In this document: piece by piece, positions 52,209 through 62,160 of the stretch
Numbering within the stretch: position 1 is the stretch's first letter
Layout: each line of letters opens with the position of its first letter
Assembly (NCBI GenBank): GCA_016707525.1
Contig: JADJHP010000011.1
Coordinates: 1 to 64,000 of the forward strand
From: Ignavibacteriota bacterium
GTDB taxonomy: Bacteria; Bacteroidota; Ignavibacteria; UBA10030; UBA6906
Direction of reading: 5' to 3'
Length of the DNA stretch: 64,000 nucleotides
Notes under the pieces: generated by a model
What the model saw: only the letters and a program-made list of their open reading frames with translations
Databases searched by the model: none
Told to the model about the DNA's origin: nothing
Made by a program: the position numbers and the translations under genes

Positions 52209-52667
52209 CTAGACCTGCATTGGGTCTTTAAGGAGAACAACAATCCTATCTACCAGTTCTTTGTCTTCGACCCCGATTCGGTGATAGGCATTGGCTCCCT
52301 CATTCATGCTCATCCGAACTACATACGGTTCACCTCGAGCACTTCTCATGAAGATCGGACAAGTCCGATACCGATGCCCATACTTACCTAGGCGACAGTT
52401 CTGGAGAATTCCGATCCCGGTCAAATCCTCAGGTATTTCATGCCCTGTGCTATTCCACTTCATGGGCCCAATTCTCTTCGCCATGATGTCAAGGATTAGT
52501 ATATCGTATTCAATCTCACGAATCCTTCGCTCAAAGGCCGAAAATGATTTCTCTTCATCCCAATGCAGATTCAGTGAGTGCTTCTCCGCCTCTACTTCAA
52601 GAAGCGATCGAAAGAGAAGGGTTTCACTCGCAACGGGGTAATCATCAAATAGAAAGATTCTATGCAT
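52209..52667 (-). CDS. Stand-alone response-regulator receiver-like protein
   Basis: 152 residues without an output domain. Receiver-like features: acidic pair in IFLFDDYP, probable phospho-acceptor Asp in YDILILDIMAKR, Ser in the switch position (IFMRSARGE) and a late VEDKELVDRIVVLLKD helix; the conserved Lys is not clear. It starts 8 bases inside the kinase gene's end (52660-52667), so the two are coupled. It would relay the kinase signal to a partner, with the channel gene downstream a candidate. Confidence 0.75.
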   Translation of the reverse strand: MHRIFLFDDYPVASETLLFRSLLEVEAEKHSLNLHWDEEKSFSAFERRIREIEYDILILDIMAKRIGPMKWNSTGHEIPEDLTGIGILQNCRLGKYGHRYRTCPIFMRSARGEPYVVRMSMNEGANAYHRIGVEDKELVDRIVVLLKDPMQV

Positions 52668-54726
52668 GATTAGGATCCAATGGATAGGTTGGCAATGACA
52701 CTGACACCGTAGTCAGATAATTATCACCGTCGAATCGTCTCGGATGAGGTATCCTAGCTTTTCGGCTGGAAATGTCAATTGATCCATGAAAGACCTCATT
52801 CGTTGCCCATCGGCAAAATGAGAGGCCGAGGCCGAGACCTTCAATCCTCCGTGATGGATCTTGGTAGCGCGACTTATAGAATGGATTGAAGATGCGGTCT
52901 TCTTCACCAGAAGCGATTCCGATCCCGAGATTGCTAAAACTAACCACACATCTACCTAATCTTTGTGATGCCGAGATCTCCAGGTAGGTATCTGCATATG
53001 CAAACTTGTGTGCGTTGTCGAATAGGTTCAGAAAGATCAGCTTCAGACTATTCCTATTTCCTCTGACCCTAGCCGTATCACATTCATAGATCATCTTGAC
53101 GTCACTTAGCTGGGAGTGTTTTACCGACTGTCTGAAGAAGGACTCTAGTTGCCGGAGACATTCAATTGCATCGAATTCTACAAACTGTTCGCCGATTTCG
53201 ATCTCTCCTCCTTGTCGCCGTTGTCCAAAAGAATAGAAATTGTGACTGATGATTTCCAACCTGCAAATGCCGTCTTCCAGAGCCCATTCCGCATTCGATA
53301 GCAACTGCTTGATCTTGGGGGAGGGACTACTATGGGCCATCTTGGCATCGGGGTAACTTTGCAGCGTTGCGAAACCAGAGGTTATCTTGCCTGCAACTCT
53401 CCCCATAAGGTGGCCCATTTCTGCCATTATGTTATCTAGCGTAATCGCAAATAGCCCCTCTTCCGCAAATCTGAAGATCTTTTGTCGCACGGCTTCAAGC
53501 AATATGGCAATCTGGAATGAGTTCGTTTTGTTTGGATCGGCGCATCCAAGACCGACCAGAATAAGATGCCCAGTATGCACAGATTTCAAGAAGACAAATG
53601 CATGGCGGGCTTCGAAGAACTCATGGGGATGCAACCAGCTGATATCCTCATTGGGGTTAGGAATCAGGATCCCTTCGATGTTGCTCAGCCGCTCAAATTG
53701 TTCAAATGACGCGAACCCGATTTCTTTCGGCGCGGCCTTTGAGGTAGGAATCCTCACTACTTGAGTGAGGGAGGAATAGTCATGGTCACCGTGCGGGGTC
53801 ACATATACCGCACCTGATGCAAGCCCAAAATACTCGACTATCCTACCAATAGCATTTTCAATCACTGACCACAAATGTTTAGCTGTGATGTTTGTCTCTA
53901 CCACATCGAGCCCCAGTGAACCAATGAATTTCTCTCCCTCGAAAAGGATTCCGCCATGAAAATTCCGCGTTGCCACAATTTCCATCAAAGAGATCACCTC
54001 TTGCACTTCCCCTTGAATTCTAGCCATCTCACTCGATTCAATCACCGGCGCTTCTTCAAGCATGTTACGAAGGGCACACCTAAGCTGATCTCGTTTTGTT
54101 ACATCCAGGTGAGGGTAGTACTTCCCTGCGTCCGATCCGAGCGTGATGGCGTCAATTCGGGCGTATATTCTCGTGAGTGCCTCCTCACCCGCCGGTCGAC
54201 CGTGACCGATACACAGGATCGCCAGGATCTCATCCCTCATTCCTTTGTTCCTTGAACGTATCGGTAAGTACAGATCAAGGAGTCCCATGTGGCAGTGGCG
54301 CCATCCCCAAGGATTTCCCGAAGCGCTAGCCTCGGCCGACAGACATTGAGTGACAATCTCCCAAGTATTTATCATGCAAGGCGATGGACTCTCGGTCACT
54401 GTCTCCTCTTGGCGAATCAACAGACAGAAGCTACAGAAGCCTTGGTACCTATTGTGAGGCGCGTATGATGTGAGCCGTCTGTTTGGCTGGACAACCACGA
54501 TGCTGCACGGCTTCGCAAATCGCTGGAGTATGTAGTCGAGAAAGTCCTGGTAGATTTCCTGTGTAAAGGTCTCCCGAATGCGTGCTAGCATTGAATGGCT
54601 TTCCAATTTCGCTTCGGTTCTTGTCTGACCTGTGCTAAAATCTTCCATTGCCTGTTCCTCTAAATCTAGATTTGGCGGCTTGCCTTCGGCCTTGGTTAGT
54701 CGGTACAGTTCACAGGGACGATTCAT
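52660..54726 (-). CDS. PocR/GAF-type sensor histidine kinase
   Basis: 688 residues, no membrane helix. Residues 40-190 look like a PocR-type cysteine-containing sensory domain (QEIYQDFLDYILQRFAKP, GFCSFCLLI, ILCIGHGRP). A GAF-like domain spans about 290-440. The H-box candidate is IMAEMGHLMGRVAGK, followed by the ATPase lid motifs: N-box LIFLNLFDNAHKFA, G1 NLGIGI, F-box IFNPFYKSRY and G2 GLGLGLSFCRW. ATG 54726 lacks a good Shine-Dalgarno; ATG at residue 27 (AGAGG upstream) is an alternative. First gene of the cassette kinase, receiver, channel. The phospho-acceptor His is inferred from position. Confidence 0.85.
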   Translation of the reverse strand: MNRPCELYRLTKAEGKPPNLDLEEQAMEDFSTGQTRTEAKLESHSMLARIRETFTQEIYQDFLDYILQRFAKPCSIVVVQPNRRLTSYAPHNRYQGFCSFCLLIRQEETVTESPSPCMINTWEIVTQCLSAEASASGNPWGWRHCHMGLLDLYLPIRSRNKGMRDEILAILCIGHGRPAGEEALTRIYARIDAITLGSDAGKYYPHLDVTKRDQLRCALRNMLEEAPVIESSEMARIQGEVQEVISLMEIVATRNFHGGILFEGEKFIGSLGLDVVETNITAKHLWSVIENAIGRIVEYFGLASGAVYVTPHGDHDYSSLTQVVRIPTSKAAPKEIGFASFEQFERLSNIEGILIPNPNEDISWLHPHEFFEARHAFVFLKSVHTGHLILVGLGCADPNKTNSFQIAILLEAVRQKIFRFAEEGLFAITLDNIMAEMGHLMGRVAGKITSGFATLQSYPDAKMAHSSPSPKIKQLLSNAEWALEDGICRLEIISHNFYSFGQRRQGGEIEIGEQFVEFDAIECLRQLESFFRQSVKHSQLSDVKMIYECDTARVRGNRNSLKLIFLNLFDNAHKFAYADTYLEISASQRLGRCVVSFSNLGIGIASGEEDRIFNPFYKSRYQDPSRRIEGLGLGLSFCRWATNEVFHGSIDISSRKARIPHPRRFDGDNYLTTVSVSLPTYPLDPNHA

Positions 54727-55534
54727 CTATCGCGACCACCTACGAGACCCGTTGCGACAGTAAGGCTTCAATGGTCTACAGAGGAAGGTTTCACAGGACG
54801 GAGTGATTCCTATCAACACCTATTTTCCGCTTCGTGGATTGCTCCCTTCAATCTGTCGCATGCACGGCGACAGGAATTGTAGTCAAATGGGCGGTGCCTG
54901 AGGAAGACAATGTGAGACGTAATACAATTGCGGCTACTTTACAATGGCGATGTAATAGGAATCATTGACCAATTCCCGATAATCTTCTGCGACATTCACC
55001 AAACTAACTCAAATGTTACGTTCCCCGGGAGACGTTATGAAGAGGACACCTACCTGTCATCCGCCCGGAGAGGATTGCTCAATTGGCGAGACTCGTACCT
55101 TCTCCGTGTCGTTGGAGTAGCGTAGACCGGTTTGAAGGGGATAGTACATATCAACCGTAACCAAGGCATTTGCTTACCATGAGATTGCTCGCCAATAGAA
55201 AGTGCCTCTTCGAGCACATTCCGACGGAGGAAGATAAGGGAATACGGCGAAATCGCGCCTTACAGATGGTTGGCCTTGCATTCCACTCCATTGGTCAGAC
55301 ATTGCCGCGTCTCCCTGACCCCCCGGAACCGAAAAGCCCCTCCTGCCGTTGCCGGTAAGAGAGGCTCTCCATCTCTTGTTCTCCTGCTTGCTCTCCATAG
55401 AGGATCACTACGAGAGAGTATAACCAAGCGCGAAGGGGAAATCAAGGAAACTTTTGTTTATCGAAGTATCAGCCCCTGCTGTTCAACAGTGACCCCGATT
55501 CACTCACATCATCGATCAGACACCTGAGAGGAGG
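54727..55534. other. Intergenic region, AT-richer, upstream of the histidine kinase
   Basis: About 800 bases. Several short ORFs exist on both strands but none has a ribosome site and recognisable protein features together. The promoter of the kinase cassette should be here. A small inverted repeat lies near 55500-55540 (cagacacctg...aggtctg) of unknown meaning. The region leads directly into a metK relic, so it may be the edge of an integrated or decayed segment. Confidence 0.45.
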
Positions 55535-56005
55535 TCTGATGTTCTATCCACCCTCTCCCACGGCACGCCCTCCCTCTCGAAATGCCCGCACGCCGCCCTC
55601 AGTTTAAAAGACTGGCCGCCGGAGGTCTAGCATTCGGATGATGCGGAGCGTAGTCAGGTCGAAGACATCTCTCACGGGGCCTCGGTTTTCTCACCCGCAA
55701 TGATCCCCGTCCCGTGGAGGTCCACCATCACCGACACCCGCTCGGCGCACACGACGATGGCCTACACGAGCTGGATGGTGGATCTCCGAGCAAGGCCTGC
55801 GGCGAAGGGGTTCTTCGCCACATCCCGTGCGGCATATGTCGCGGAGCGGTCCACCCTCGCGGGGATCTTCCCTGAGAAAACTCTTCCTCCATGTGGGGAT
55901 GCCCCATTGAGGGTATCAATGATGATCCTCCTTACCGTCCAGGAGCCGAAGCCGCGCACGAACGGGTGTGAGCCGAACGCCGCATCCATTTCGAATCCGC
56001 CTCGT
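55535..56005 (-). pseudogene. metK: Degraded S-adenosylmethionine synthetase (metK) remnant
   Basis: In minus-strand frames I read FGSWTVRRIIIDT (match to GRKIIVDTYGG), SGKIPARVDRSATYAARDVA (SGKDPxKVDRSAAYAARYxAK), CAERVSVMVDLHGTG (PVSVMVDTxGTG), VRDVFDLTTLRIIRMLDL and GHFEREGVPWERVD (GHFGREdxPWE). These are the MetK C-terminal blocks in correct order, but the frame changes several times and stops lie between. The first half of MetK was not found in the 400 bases upstream. An essential single-copy gene elsewhere must supply AdoMet. The opposite-strand ORF at 55700-56089 is its shadow. Confidence 0.75.
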
Positions 56006-56434
56006 GGTGACTCGGTGGAGATCATCCCGCCAGTCTTGCAGGAATATCTGGAACAATGGTGCTCATTCAGCACGAGGCAACAGACGTGACGGGTAAGGTT
56101 CGCGAAAGCCTCGTTAGATCCGTGGCGAAGAGTTCTGTGTCGCCCGATCCGAGTTGTAGCGCATGGGAGGTCTCCCGTGTCTCATCGAGAGTGCCTCTGG
56201 CGGCGGTGGCGGGAGAGAAATTAGAGCTGCAGCGCGGAATGGGGTAATGATGCTGGTGAAGAGTGTGTGCATCGGCCCCTTCTTAGCAGCAGTTCCGGTG
56301 GCTGCAATACGGGTCAAATCCCACCTACTAACGCAAGAACCCTCAACCGATGGGAGATGGTTCTGGACTTATCGCCTTTAGAACGCCATTTGATGTCGCA
56401 ACAAGCAGCGGGCAAATCACGACAACTCGCTTCA
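56006..56434. other. Unassigned region upstream of the metK relic
   Basis: About 430 bases between the metK relic and the TOTE-like gene end. Fragments of the missing N-terminal part of metK would be expected here but I could not read any convincing block in any frame. No gene or repeat supported. Confidence 0.35.
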
Positions 56435-58881
56435 TCATTTCAAGCGGTCGTACGCGTACCCCATCGCCCGGTATCCACGCAGTCTTTTCTCAAACATCTT
56501 CTGTAGTATGGGCACGTGCTCATCAACATAGTCGTGGACGACGACTTCGTGCTTGCCGGGATGCATTCGGTGCAACCTGCCGGCATATTGCACGAGGATC
56601 CCCTTCCACGAAACGGGCAGCGCAAGAAAGAGGGTGTCCAGCCGCGCATCGTCGAATCCCTCACCAAGGTATCGCCCCGTCGCGATGAGAAGACGTTCCT
56701 CGTTTCCGGGGATCGCTGCCAACCGCGACATCTCCAACCTTCGTCCTTTCGGAGTCATCCCGCCGTGCAGCACGATCAGGTTCCGTGCGAATGTCTTCAA
56801 CTTTTCTGCAAAGAATTCCAGATGCTCCCTTCTTTCAGTCAACAGGAGAGGTGAACGATGCGCCTCAAGTGCTGAAATGATGTCGTCGAGGATCCTGTCG
56901 TTGCGCGTTTCGTCTGCCGCAAGTATGCTGTAGATCTCCTGTATCCCCCGATCATGTTCTCCTGAGAGACGGAAATCGGTTGCGTGAACTAGAAGTCTGC
57001 GCCGAAATGCTGATTCTCCATCCCCGGTCTTTGACGGAACCGTGTGCCGGACCGGTCCGAGCTGCATTTCAATGATCGGATGGCGCCCGTCCCTCCGTTG
57101 GGGCGTCGCCGTGAGACCTGTGAAGTACTTCGCCCTTGCCACGGATAGCACACGCTCAAATGTATAAGCGGGGCAATGGTGACACTCGTCGACAACGATG
57201 TGGCCGTATTCAGCAATTAGTGGGTTCGGTTTCCCTCCCTGGAACAGGCTCTGCATCATCGCAACGTCCACGACTCCTGTTCGCAGCCTCTTTCCTCCGC
57301 CAATATGGCCAATGGACTTGCGGTTCAGTCCGAGAAAGACCTCGATCTGAGCAGTCCATTGGAGTAGGAGTTCCTGCCGGTGCACGATCACCAGAGTGTT
57401 CACTTTTCTCTCGGCAACGATGCGGCACCCGACTACCGTCTTTCCTGCGCCGGGAGGCGCAACGAGAACCCCGGACTCATGCAGGAGCAGATCCTGAATT
57501 GCTGATTCCTGAACAGGACTGAGTTGCCCGGCGAACGAAAGGTCTATCGGTGTACCGGTGCTGCGTTTGTCGACCAGAGTCACCTTGCTTCCCGCCTCTT
57601 TCAGCATTCTCACTGCGGAATCCTTGCATCCTCGTGGTAGAGCCAGAATCGTCTCATCCTCTTCAAAACACGAAATGAGCCGTGGTGTGCGTGCAACTGA
57701 AAGTCTCATGCGCTGCCGCTGGTAGAATTCCGGGTTTGCAAATGCCGCAAGATTCTTGAGACCACGCAGGATCGGAGAACCCATCCCCAACTTTGGGATT
57801 GCCAGATTGTTTGATAGACACATTTCCACGAACGGTGGAGCTGGGACCTCTATCTTCAAACCGCCTTCTCCGGCACCCCCCATCAGCAAATGTGTAGATG
57901 GTGGTATATCAGCGTCACGGACTCCCACAGCAAGCAGTGTGGTCCCGCCTGGTCCTTTGATCGCTTTAAGCGTGTCCGGTGTGAGCCGTTCGATCGTTGC
58001 AAGGAATTGCCATTGGTCCGGACAGTCTTTCAAATCTTCCCCGAGGAACATCGTGTTGCCCTGCTCTCTCGGACCGCGCTGAAGTGGAAGAGCGATAAGA
58101 TTGCCAAATCCACCCCGTGGAAGCATATCCTGGTTTGGAAAGAGTCTGTCGTACGATTGAAGAGAAATCTCATGCCGCTGATTCATGGTCTGTGAGAGGA
58201 GGAAGAATCCGAAGGACCTGGCCAGCAATGCTTCCACCGGAACCGTGAAGAAGAACCACGCATGCGCTCCCTGGCCGGATCGGGATCGCTCAATCGCAAC
58301 TCGCAGGCCATATCGATTGCAGGTCGTCGCAAGGCAGAGGCGTCGGAATCCCAGTGGATTCCGTCGAAGTCGAGAGCCAGGAACCAGCAGGTGTCATCAC
58401 GGAGGAGGGGATATACCCCCATTACTTGCTCACCCTTCAGGTGCCGCGCGATCTCCTCATCCGTAACCGGTCGGAACGCCTGTGATTTGCATGCACCGCA
58501 CACGGATATTCCGGCCCGCCGCGAAGGGCCAAGCTTCTCACAGATCCCCTCTCGCCATTCATTGCTGCAGGCAGGAGCGTATCCCGATTTCCCCGTGCGA
58601 GGGTTCTCCCACCTGAGCGGAAACACATCTTCACGGCCGCGGAAAAGGGATCGGAAGAGGGCAACCTTCTCAGGGTTTGAGGCGGGGACTTCATGCGCTG
58701 GTATTGGTTCCCCGGGGGTCTGAAGGTCACGAGGGACGGGGGGCAGAGCTGCAAGTTGCTCGTTGAGCTTCCAGATTCTCTCAAGACATGCAGATTCATC
58801 CCTGCGCAGGGTCGCGAGGATTGTTTCCTCGTGAGCAATGTTGCTGAGTATCTCTCTTCGCCGGGACACGATACTCCTCAA
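56435..58881 (-). CDS. TOTE-like archaeo-eukaryotic primase + SF2 helicase fusion (one frameshift)
   Basis: About 815 residues across a break near 58290. N-terminal coiled region (residues 1-55), then an AEP-primase-like domain: FRSLFRGREDVFPLRWEN, a zinc-binding pair (CSNEW, CGACKSQAF) and the catalytic DxD in CWFLALDFDG. The C-terminal frame continues GAHAWFFFTVPVEALLA and the TOTE linker, then SF2 helicase motifs: Walker A VLVAPPGAGKTVV, DEAH-type box VVDECHHC, motif III TGLTATPQRRDG, motif VI QYAGRLHRMHPGK. One base (a G before gcg) is missing at the junction CEL-AIERSRSG. The start is TTG 58881; no ATG precedes it in frame. TOTE conflict-system proteins couple primase-like and helicase activities against invading DNA. 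Confidence 0.82.
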
Positions 58882-58899
58882 ATCTCTGATTGTGAACTC

Positions 58900-59733
58900 T
58901 CATAGCTTCGCACGGTACTGGACCGGTTCGATCTTACAGGAATGCTCAAGCCGGCCTTTCAGGACGAAGAATTGTGGATTCGTCCTGAACTGATAGACCC
59001 GGTAAAGATGGTAAATTCTCTGGTGGCGGGCTGATGTTTGAAGCTCATCGGCAGACACAAAGAAAGGGGTGTATGCGCCGGAGGCAGTAGTCTTTACCTC
59101 AATGAACCTGTCGGTTCCATCGGACTCGTATGACCGGACATCATATCCTGCGCCGGGACCTTCCGTCACCGCGGTATGTTCGATATTCCTGGCTAGAACA
59201 TCCCTTCCGGCTTCCTGCAGCCGAGCGCGTTCGAAGTCAAGCGCGGCGATTTCACCAGCGGCTCCGAGGGCAATGTTGCGCGCCTCCTGCTCGAGATAAT
59301 TTGGAAATCCGGAAGGATACCTTGATGGCCGACGGCTATTCACCTGATAGGCGGTTCGTTCAATCCGGACAGGAGTTGGCACCAGTTGTAGCTTCCGGGA
59401 GCTGGGCGCAACGATGGCGCTGACAGCAGCACTTAGGCGTTCTTTGACACCTGGCTCCCTAATCATGTCTGAGACACCATCCATGAGAAGCCGCTGAAAA
59501 TGCTTCAATGGTTTGTATCCAGATATGTACGGGCAGTCAAGTTGAATAAGTACAGCACTGATGTTCTGGTGTTTTGATTCGATGGAACTATCGCTCCTAC
59601 CATTCAGCGCCTCGGCCAACAAGCGCCGGTGCTCGGTCTTATTGTACGACAGGCCATCCAGCTCTAGGAAGAGCATCGAGAAGTAATCTTCGATGATAGA
59701 ATCTACTTCCTGACGTGACCAGGGGTTGGGCAT
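58900..59733 (-). CDS. DUF3883 (NOV_C) nuclease-like protein
   Basis: 277 residues. The C-terminal half matches DUF3883: GAAGEIAALDFERARLQ, GYDVRSYESDGTDRFIEVK with the PD-(D/E)XK-like Asp and E-V-K, and TTASGAYTPFFVSADEL. The N-terminal half (residues 1-140) is unrecognised, probably a DNA- or partner-binding part. ATG 59733; 18 bases separate its stop from the TOTE-like start, so they are probably co-transcribed. DUF3883 proteins are often found beside restriction and defence genes. Confidence 0.82.
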   Translation of the reverse strand: MPNPWSRQEVDSIIEDYFSMLFLELDGLSYNKTEHRRLLAEALNGRSDSSIESKHQNISAVLIQLDCPYISGYKPLKHFQRLLMDGVSDMIREPGVKERLSAAVSAIVAPSSRKLQLVPTPVRIERTAYQVNSRRPSRYPSGFPNYLEQEARNIALGAAGEIAALDFERARLQEAGRDVLARNIEHTAVTEGPGAGYDVRSYESDGTDRFIEVKTTASGAYTPFFVSADELQTSARHQRIYHLYRVYQFRTNPQFFVLKGRLEHSCKIEPVQYRAKL

Positions 59734-59898
59734 CGGCTCATGCCTTTCGGGGGAGGCGGAAAGAGGTTTGAAACCGGTACGTGAGGACGCCTTGGTCCTC
59801 CCTTAGTGGGAATTCACGATAGAGTGCTGTCAAGAATCAATAAGAACAGACCACTTGGCAATGTTTCAACGGTTCCAGCGTCAAAGCCCCCCCCGAAT

Positions 59899-60327
59899 CT
59901 ATCGAGCTACGCTTGCTCTACGCAAGCCTGAGTTGCACAAGAATACACGCAGCTTCGAAGCCGTGGAATCCATGCTGCTGATCTGACATTCCCAAATGGT
60001 CAGGATGCGCCATCCGCGAGAGCGCAAGATATGTCTGTTGCGGCGGTCACGCATTCGGTTCTCGGTCAGCTTTGGGATCCAGTATTCTCTGTTGGACTTG
60101 GGTTTCCGGATTCCTTCCGCGCAGCCGTGCGCATGCCAAAAGCATCCATTGACGAAAACGGCGACTTTCTTGCGTGACCAAACGATATCCGGATTCCCAA
60201 GAATCACCCGATTATTGTTCCGGTAGCCGCGGAACCCAAGCCTCCCTATTGCTTCACGCACACGGATTTCAGGAAGAGTTCCCGTACTCCTTATGCGCCG
60301 CATATTCTCACTCCGGCTCATTCCCAT
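59899..60327 (-). CDS. vsr: Vsr very-short-patch DNA mismatch endonuclease
   Basis: 142 residues. MSRSENMRRIRSTGTLPEI, then GNPDIVWSRKKVAVFVNGCF, WHAHGC, PKSNREYWIPKLTENRMRD and ILTIWECQ are Vsr hallmarks, including the Asp of PDIV and the His/Cys zinc-binding residues. It nicks 5' of the T in T:G mismatches caused by deamination of 5-methylcytosine. It starts 6 bases after the restriction-enzyme stop, which fits protection of the nearby C5-methylase target. Confidence 0.93.
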   Translation of the reverse strand: MGMSRSENMRRIRSTGTLPEIRVREAIGRLGFRGYRNNNRVILGNPDIVWSRKKVAVFVNGCFWHAHGCAEGIRKPKSNREYWIPKLTENRMRDRRNRHILRSRGWRILTIWECQISSMDSTASKLRVFLCNSGLRRASVAR

Positions 60328-60333
60328 GGTCGT

Positions 60334-61195
60334 TCACACCGCCAGGTCAAGTGGCAGATCTGAAATGTCCTTCAGTCGTTTGCCATCGACCATGATACTG
60401 AGCATCTCTTCCGCTTCGGGGTTGCCAAGGTCCCCGACCGCCTCGATTAGTTCATCAAGCGCAAAATGGTAAACACAGTCGATGTCACCGGTGCCCAACG
60501 CAAGTGACGCGAGGCGGCTTGGGGTGGGCTCGGCGGTGACAACTGCGATATGCGGCTGACGCCCTTTTCTATTGCGGATCAGATTTAGCGCTTCCGATCG
60601 TGCATTTTGAGCGCGGTCACTTCGGAGGGTCCATTTCGTACTAATACTTGCATGGAGCAGTGGAAGCTTGCCAGAGCCTTGGCGCAGGTCTGCTCTCGAC
60701 GATACTTTCTTGTCAACGAGATACGCGGGCTTGTTGATCGAAGAATCATTCTCAAGACCACGAACCACAATAACGTCCGGTGTGATTGTATAATCATTCC
60801 CGAGAGCTGCAGCAAGTTCAGCATCCTTTGCAGCCGCACGCTCGGAGTGCCACCAAGTGAGCATATTGCGCGAATCCAGCAATTACACCCCTGTTGCGAT
60901 TGCCCACCTGGAGTACCTCCCACTTCCCGGGTCTCAGATGTGACAGCTTCAAAAAAGTCGCCCGGACGAAAGCGGCAACCGTCTCCTCAAATTGGTTTCC
61001 CGATGTCTGTGCTGCCAGCCTGATTCCGGTCTCGGCCTGGAGCCGCTTGGCAATCCCGGTGGCGATCGACACGCTCGATTTATTGTCCTTGTCTGCATTG
61101 CTGGGAACATCGTTCGTGATGGTAAGCAATGTCTTCAGGAGTTCGTTGTGGAAATCCGTCCTTGCTTTCTGGAGAAATGGCTGGCGTTGAGTCAT
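60334..61195 (-). CDS. NgoMIV-type type II restriction endonuclease (one frameshift)
   Basis: About 286 residues when bridged. Blocks match NgoMIV as I recall it: GIAKRLQAETGIRLAAQTSG, GNQFEETVAAFVRATF, KWEVLQVGNRNR, AAALGNDYTITPDVIVV, LLHASISTKWTLRSDRAQNA, GDIDCVYHFALDEL and KRLKDISDLPLDLAV. Catalytic residues expected: Glu in NQFEE, Asp of the TPD motif and the S-x-K of SISTKW. The frames meet near 60860, where QYAHLVAL should continue ERAAAKDAELAAALG; removing one C in ctccgag repairs it. ATG 61195 is 2 bases after the methylase stop. Prediction: cleavage of G^CCGGC. As written the enzyme is broken unless the indel is an error. Confidence 0.85.
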
Positions 61196-61197
61196 AT

Positions 61198-62160
61198 CTA
61201 TGCCGATTGTCTAGCTATTCGCCGCGATGCTGCACGCAGGGCTGCCGCGATCCGTTTCCCTACGGCTTCCGCCACAGGCGGAGGAAATGCATTCCCGATT
61301 TGACGGTAGGCTGCGGTCTTCCTGCCCCTAAAATGCCAGTCGTCAGGAAACCCCTGGATTCTAGCCGCCATGCGCGGGGTGAGGCGCGGCATCCCGGCAA
61401 AGGCCGCATCGGGAGCTTCATCCGCTATTCCCTGGCCGTCAACGCCAAGCGCTGCCCAGGCGCGTTTTGCCCGCGTGGGTCCAAGATCCGGACCTCCGTG
61501 CTTCTTCGACCCTCCAACAATCGTCGGGGCTATTGAATTTGCTTGCGCACGCCATTCTTTTGCCCCCTCCCAGCCGTTTCCCTTCATAAGATCAAACAGC
61601 AGCTCACCTACTGTGGGCGGGGAGACGTCCGCCGGATCCGGCCAGAAGAACTCTGAAGCGGTATCCTTCCTGAGACACACAAAGACGACCCGCGGTCTGA
61701 GTTGGGATACTCCAAAACTCGAAGCGTGAAGCAGCCGCCACATGGGTTCGTAACCAAGCCGCTTCATCTTGGCCTCAACCTTACCCCGATAGGCATCAAA
61801 CCTTGGGTCGAGCAATCCCCGCACATTTTCAAGCATGACGGCCCGGGGTCGAATCTCGCTTGCGAGACGAATGGCCTGCGGGAATAAATCCCGTTCATCT
61901 TCCGGACCAAGTTGCTTTCCTGCAACCGAGAACGGAGGACAGGGTATGCCGCCTGCAAGCAGGTCTATGTCCCGATACCGAGTTCCATCGAATTCTCTCA
62001 AATCGCCTTCAATGACGTTCCATTTCGGGCGGTTTGCGCGCAAGGTTTCGCAAGAAGCAGGGTCGATTTCAATCAATGCTGCGTGATGAAATCCCGCCCG
62101 CTCAAGTCCAAGGGCCTGTCCGCCGGCTCCTGCACAAATTTCCACTGATGTCAGCGGCAT
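61198..62160 (-). CDS. C5-cytosine DNA methyltransferase of the NgoMIV-type system
   Basis: 320 residues from ATG 62160; TTG 62217 would add 19 residues with an AGGGA site and is an alternative. Motif I VEICAGAGGQALGLE (AdoMet), motif IV catalytic Cys in AGGIPCPPFS, motif VI VMLENVRG, motif VIII QLRPRVVFVC, motif IX RMAARIQGFPDDW and motif X YRQIGNAFPPPV are all present. Protects GCCGGC if the pair matches the restriction enzyme, as the gene order methylase, REase, Vsr suggests. Probably first gene of the RM transcript. Confidence 0.92.
   Translation of the reverse strand: MPLTSVEICAGAGGQALGLERAGFHHAALIEIDPASCETLRANRPKWNVIEGDLREFDGTRYRDIDLLAGGIPCPPFSVAGKQLGPEDERDLFPQAIRLASEIRPRAVMLENVRGLLDPRFDAYRGKVEAKMKRLGYEPMWRLLHASSFGVSQLRPRVVFVCLRKDTASEFFWPDPADVSPPTVGELLFDLMKGNGWEGAKEWRAQANSIAPTIVGGSKKHGGPDLGPTRAKRAWAALGVDGQGIADEAPDAAFAGMPRLTPRMAARIQGFPDDWHFRGRKTAAYRQIGNAFPPPVAEAVGKRIAAALRAASRRIARQSA

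Noticed and set aside
55700..56089. Plus-strand ORF of 129 codons
   Set aside because: It lies antisense to recognisable MetK blocks and has no family features.
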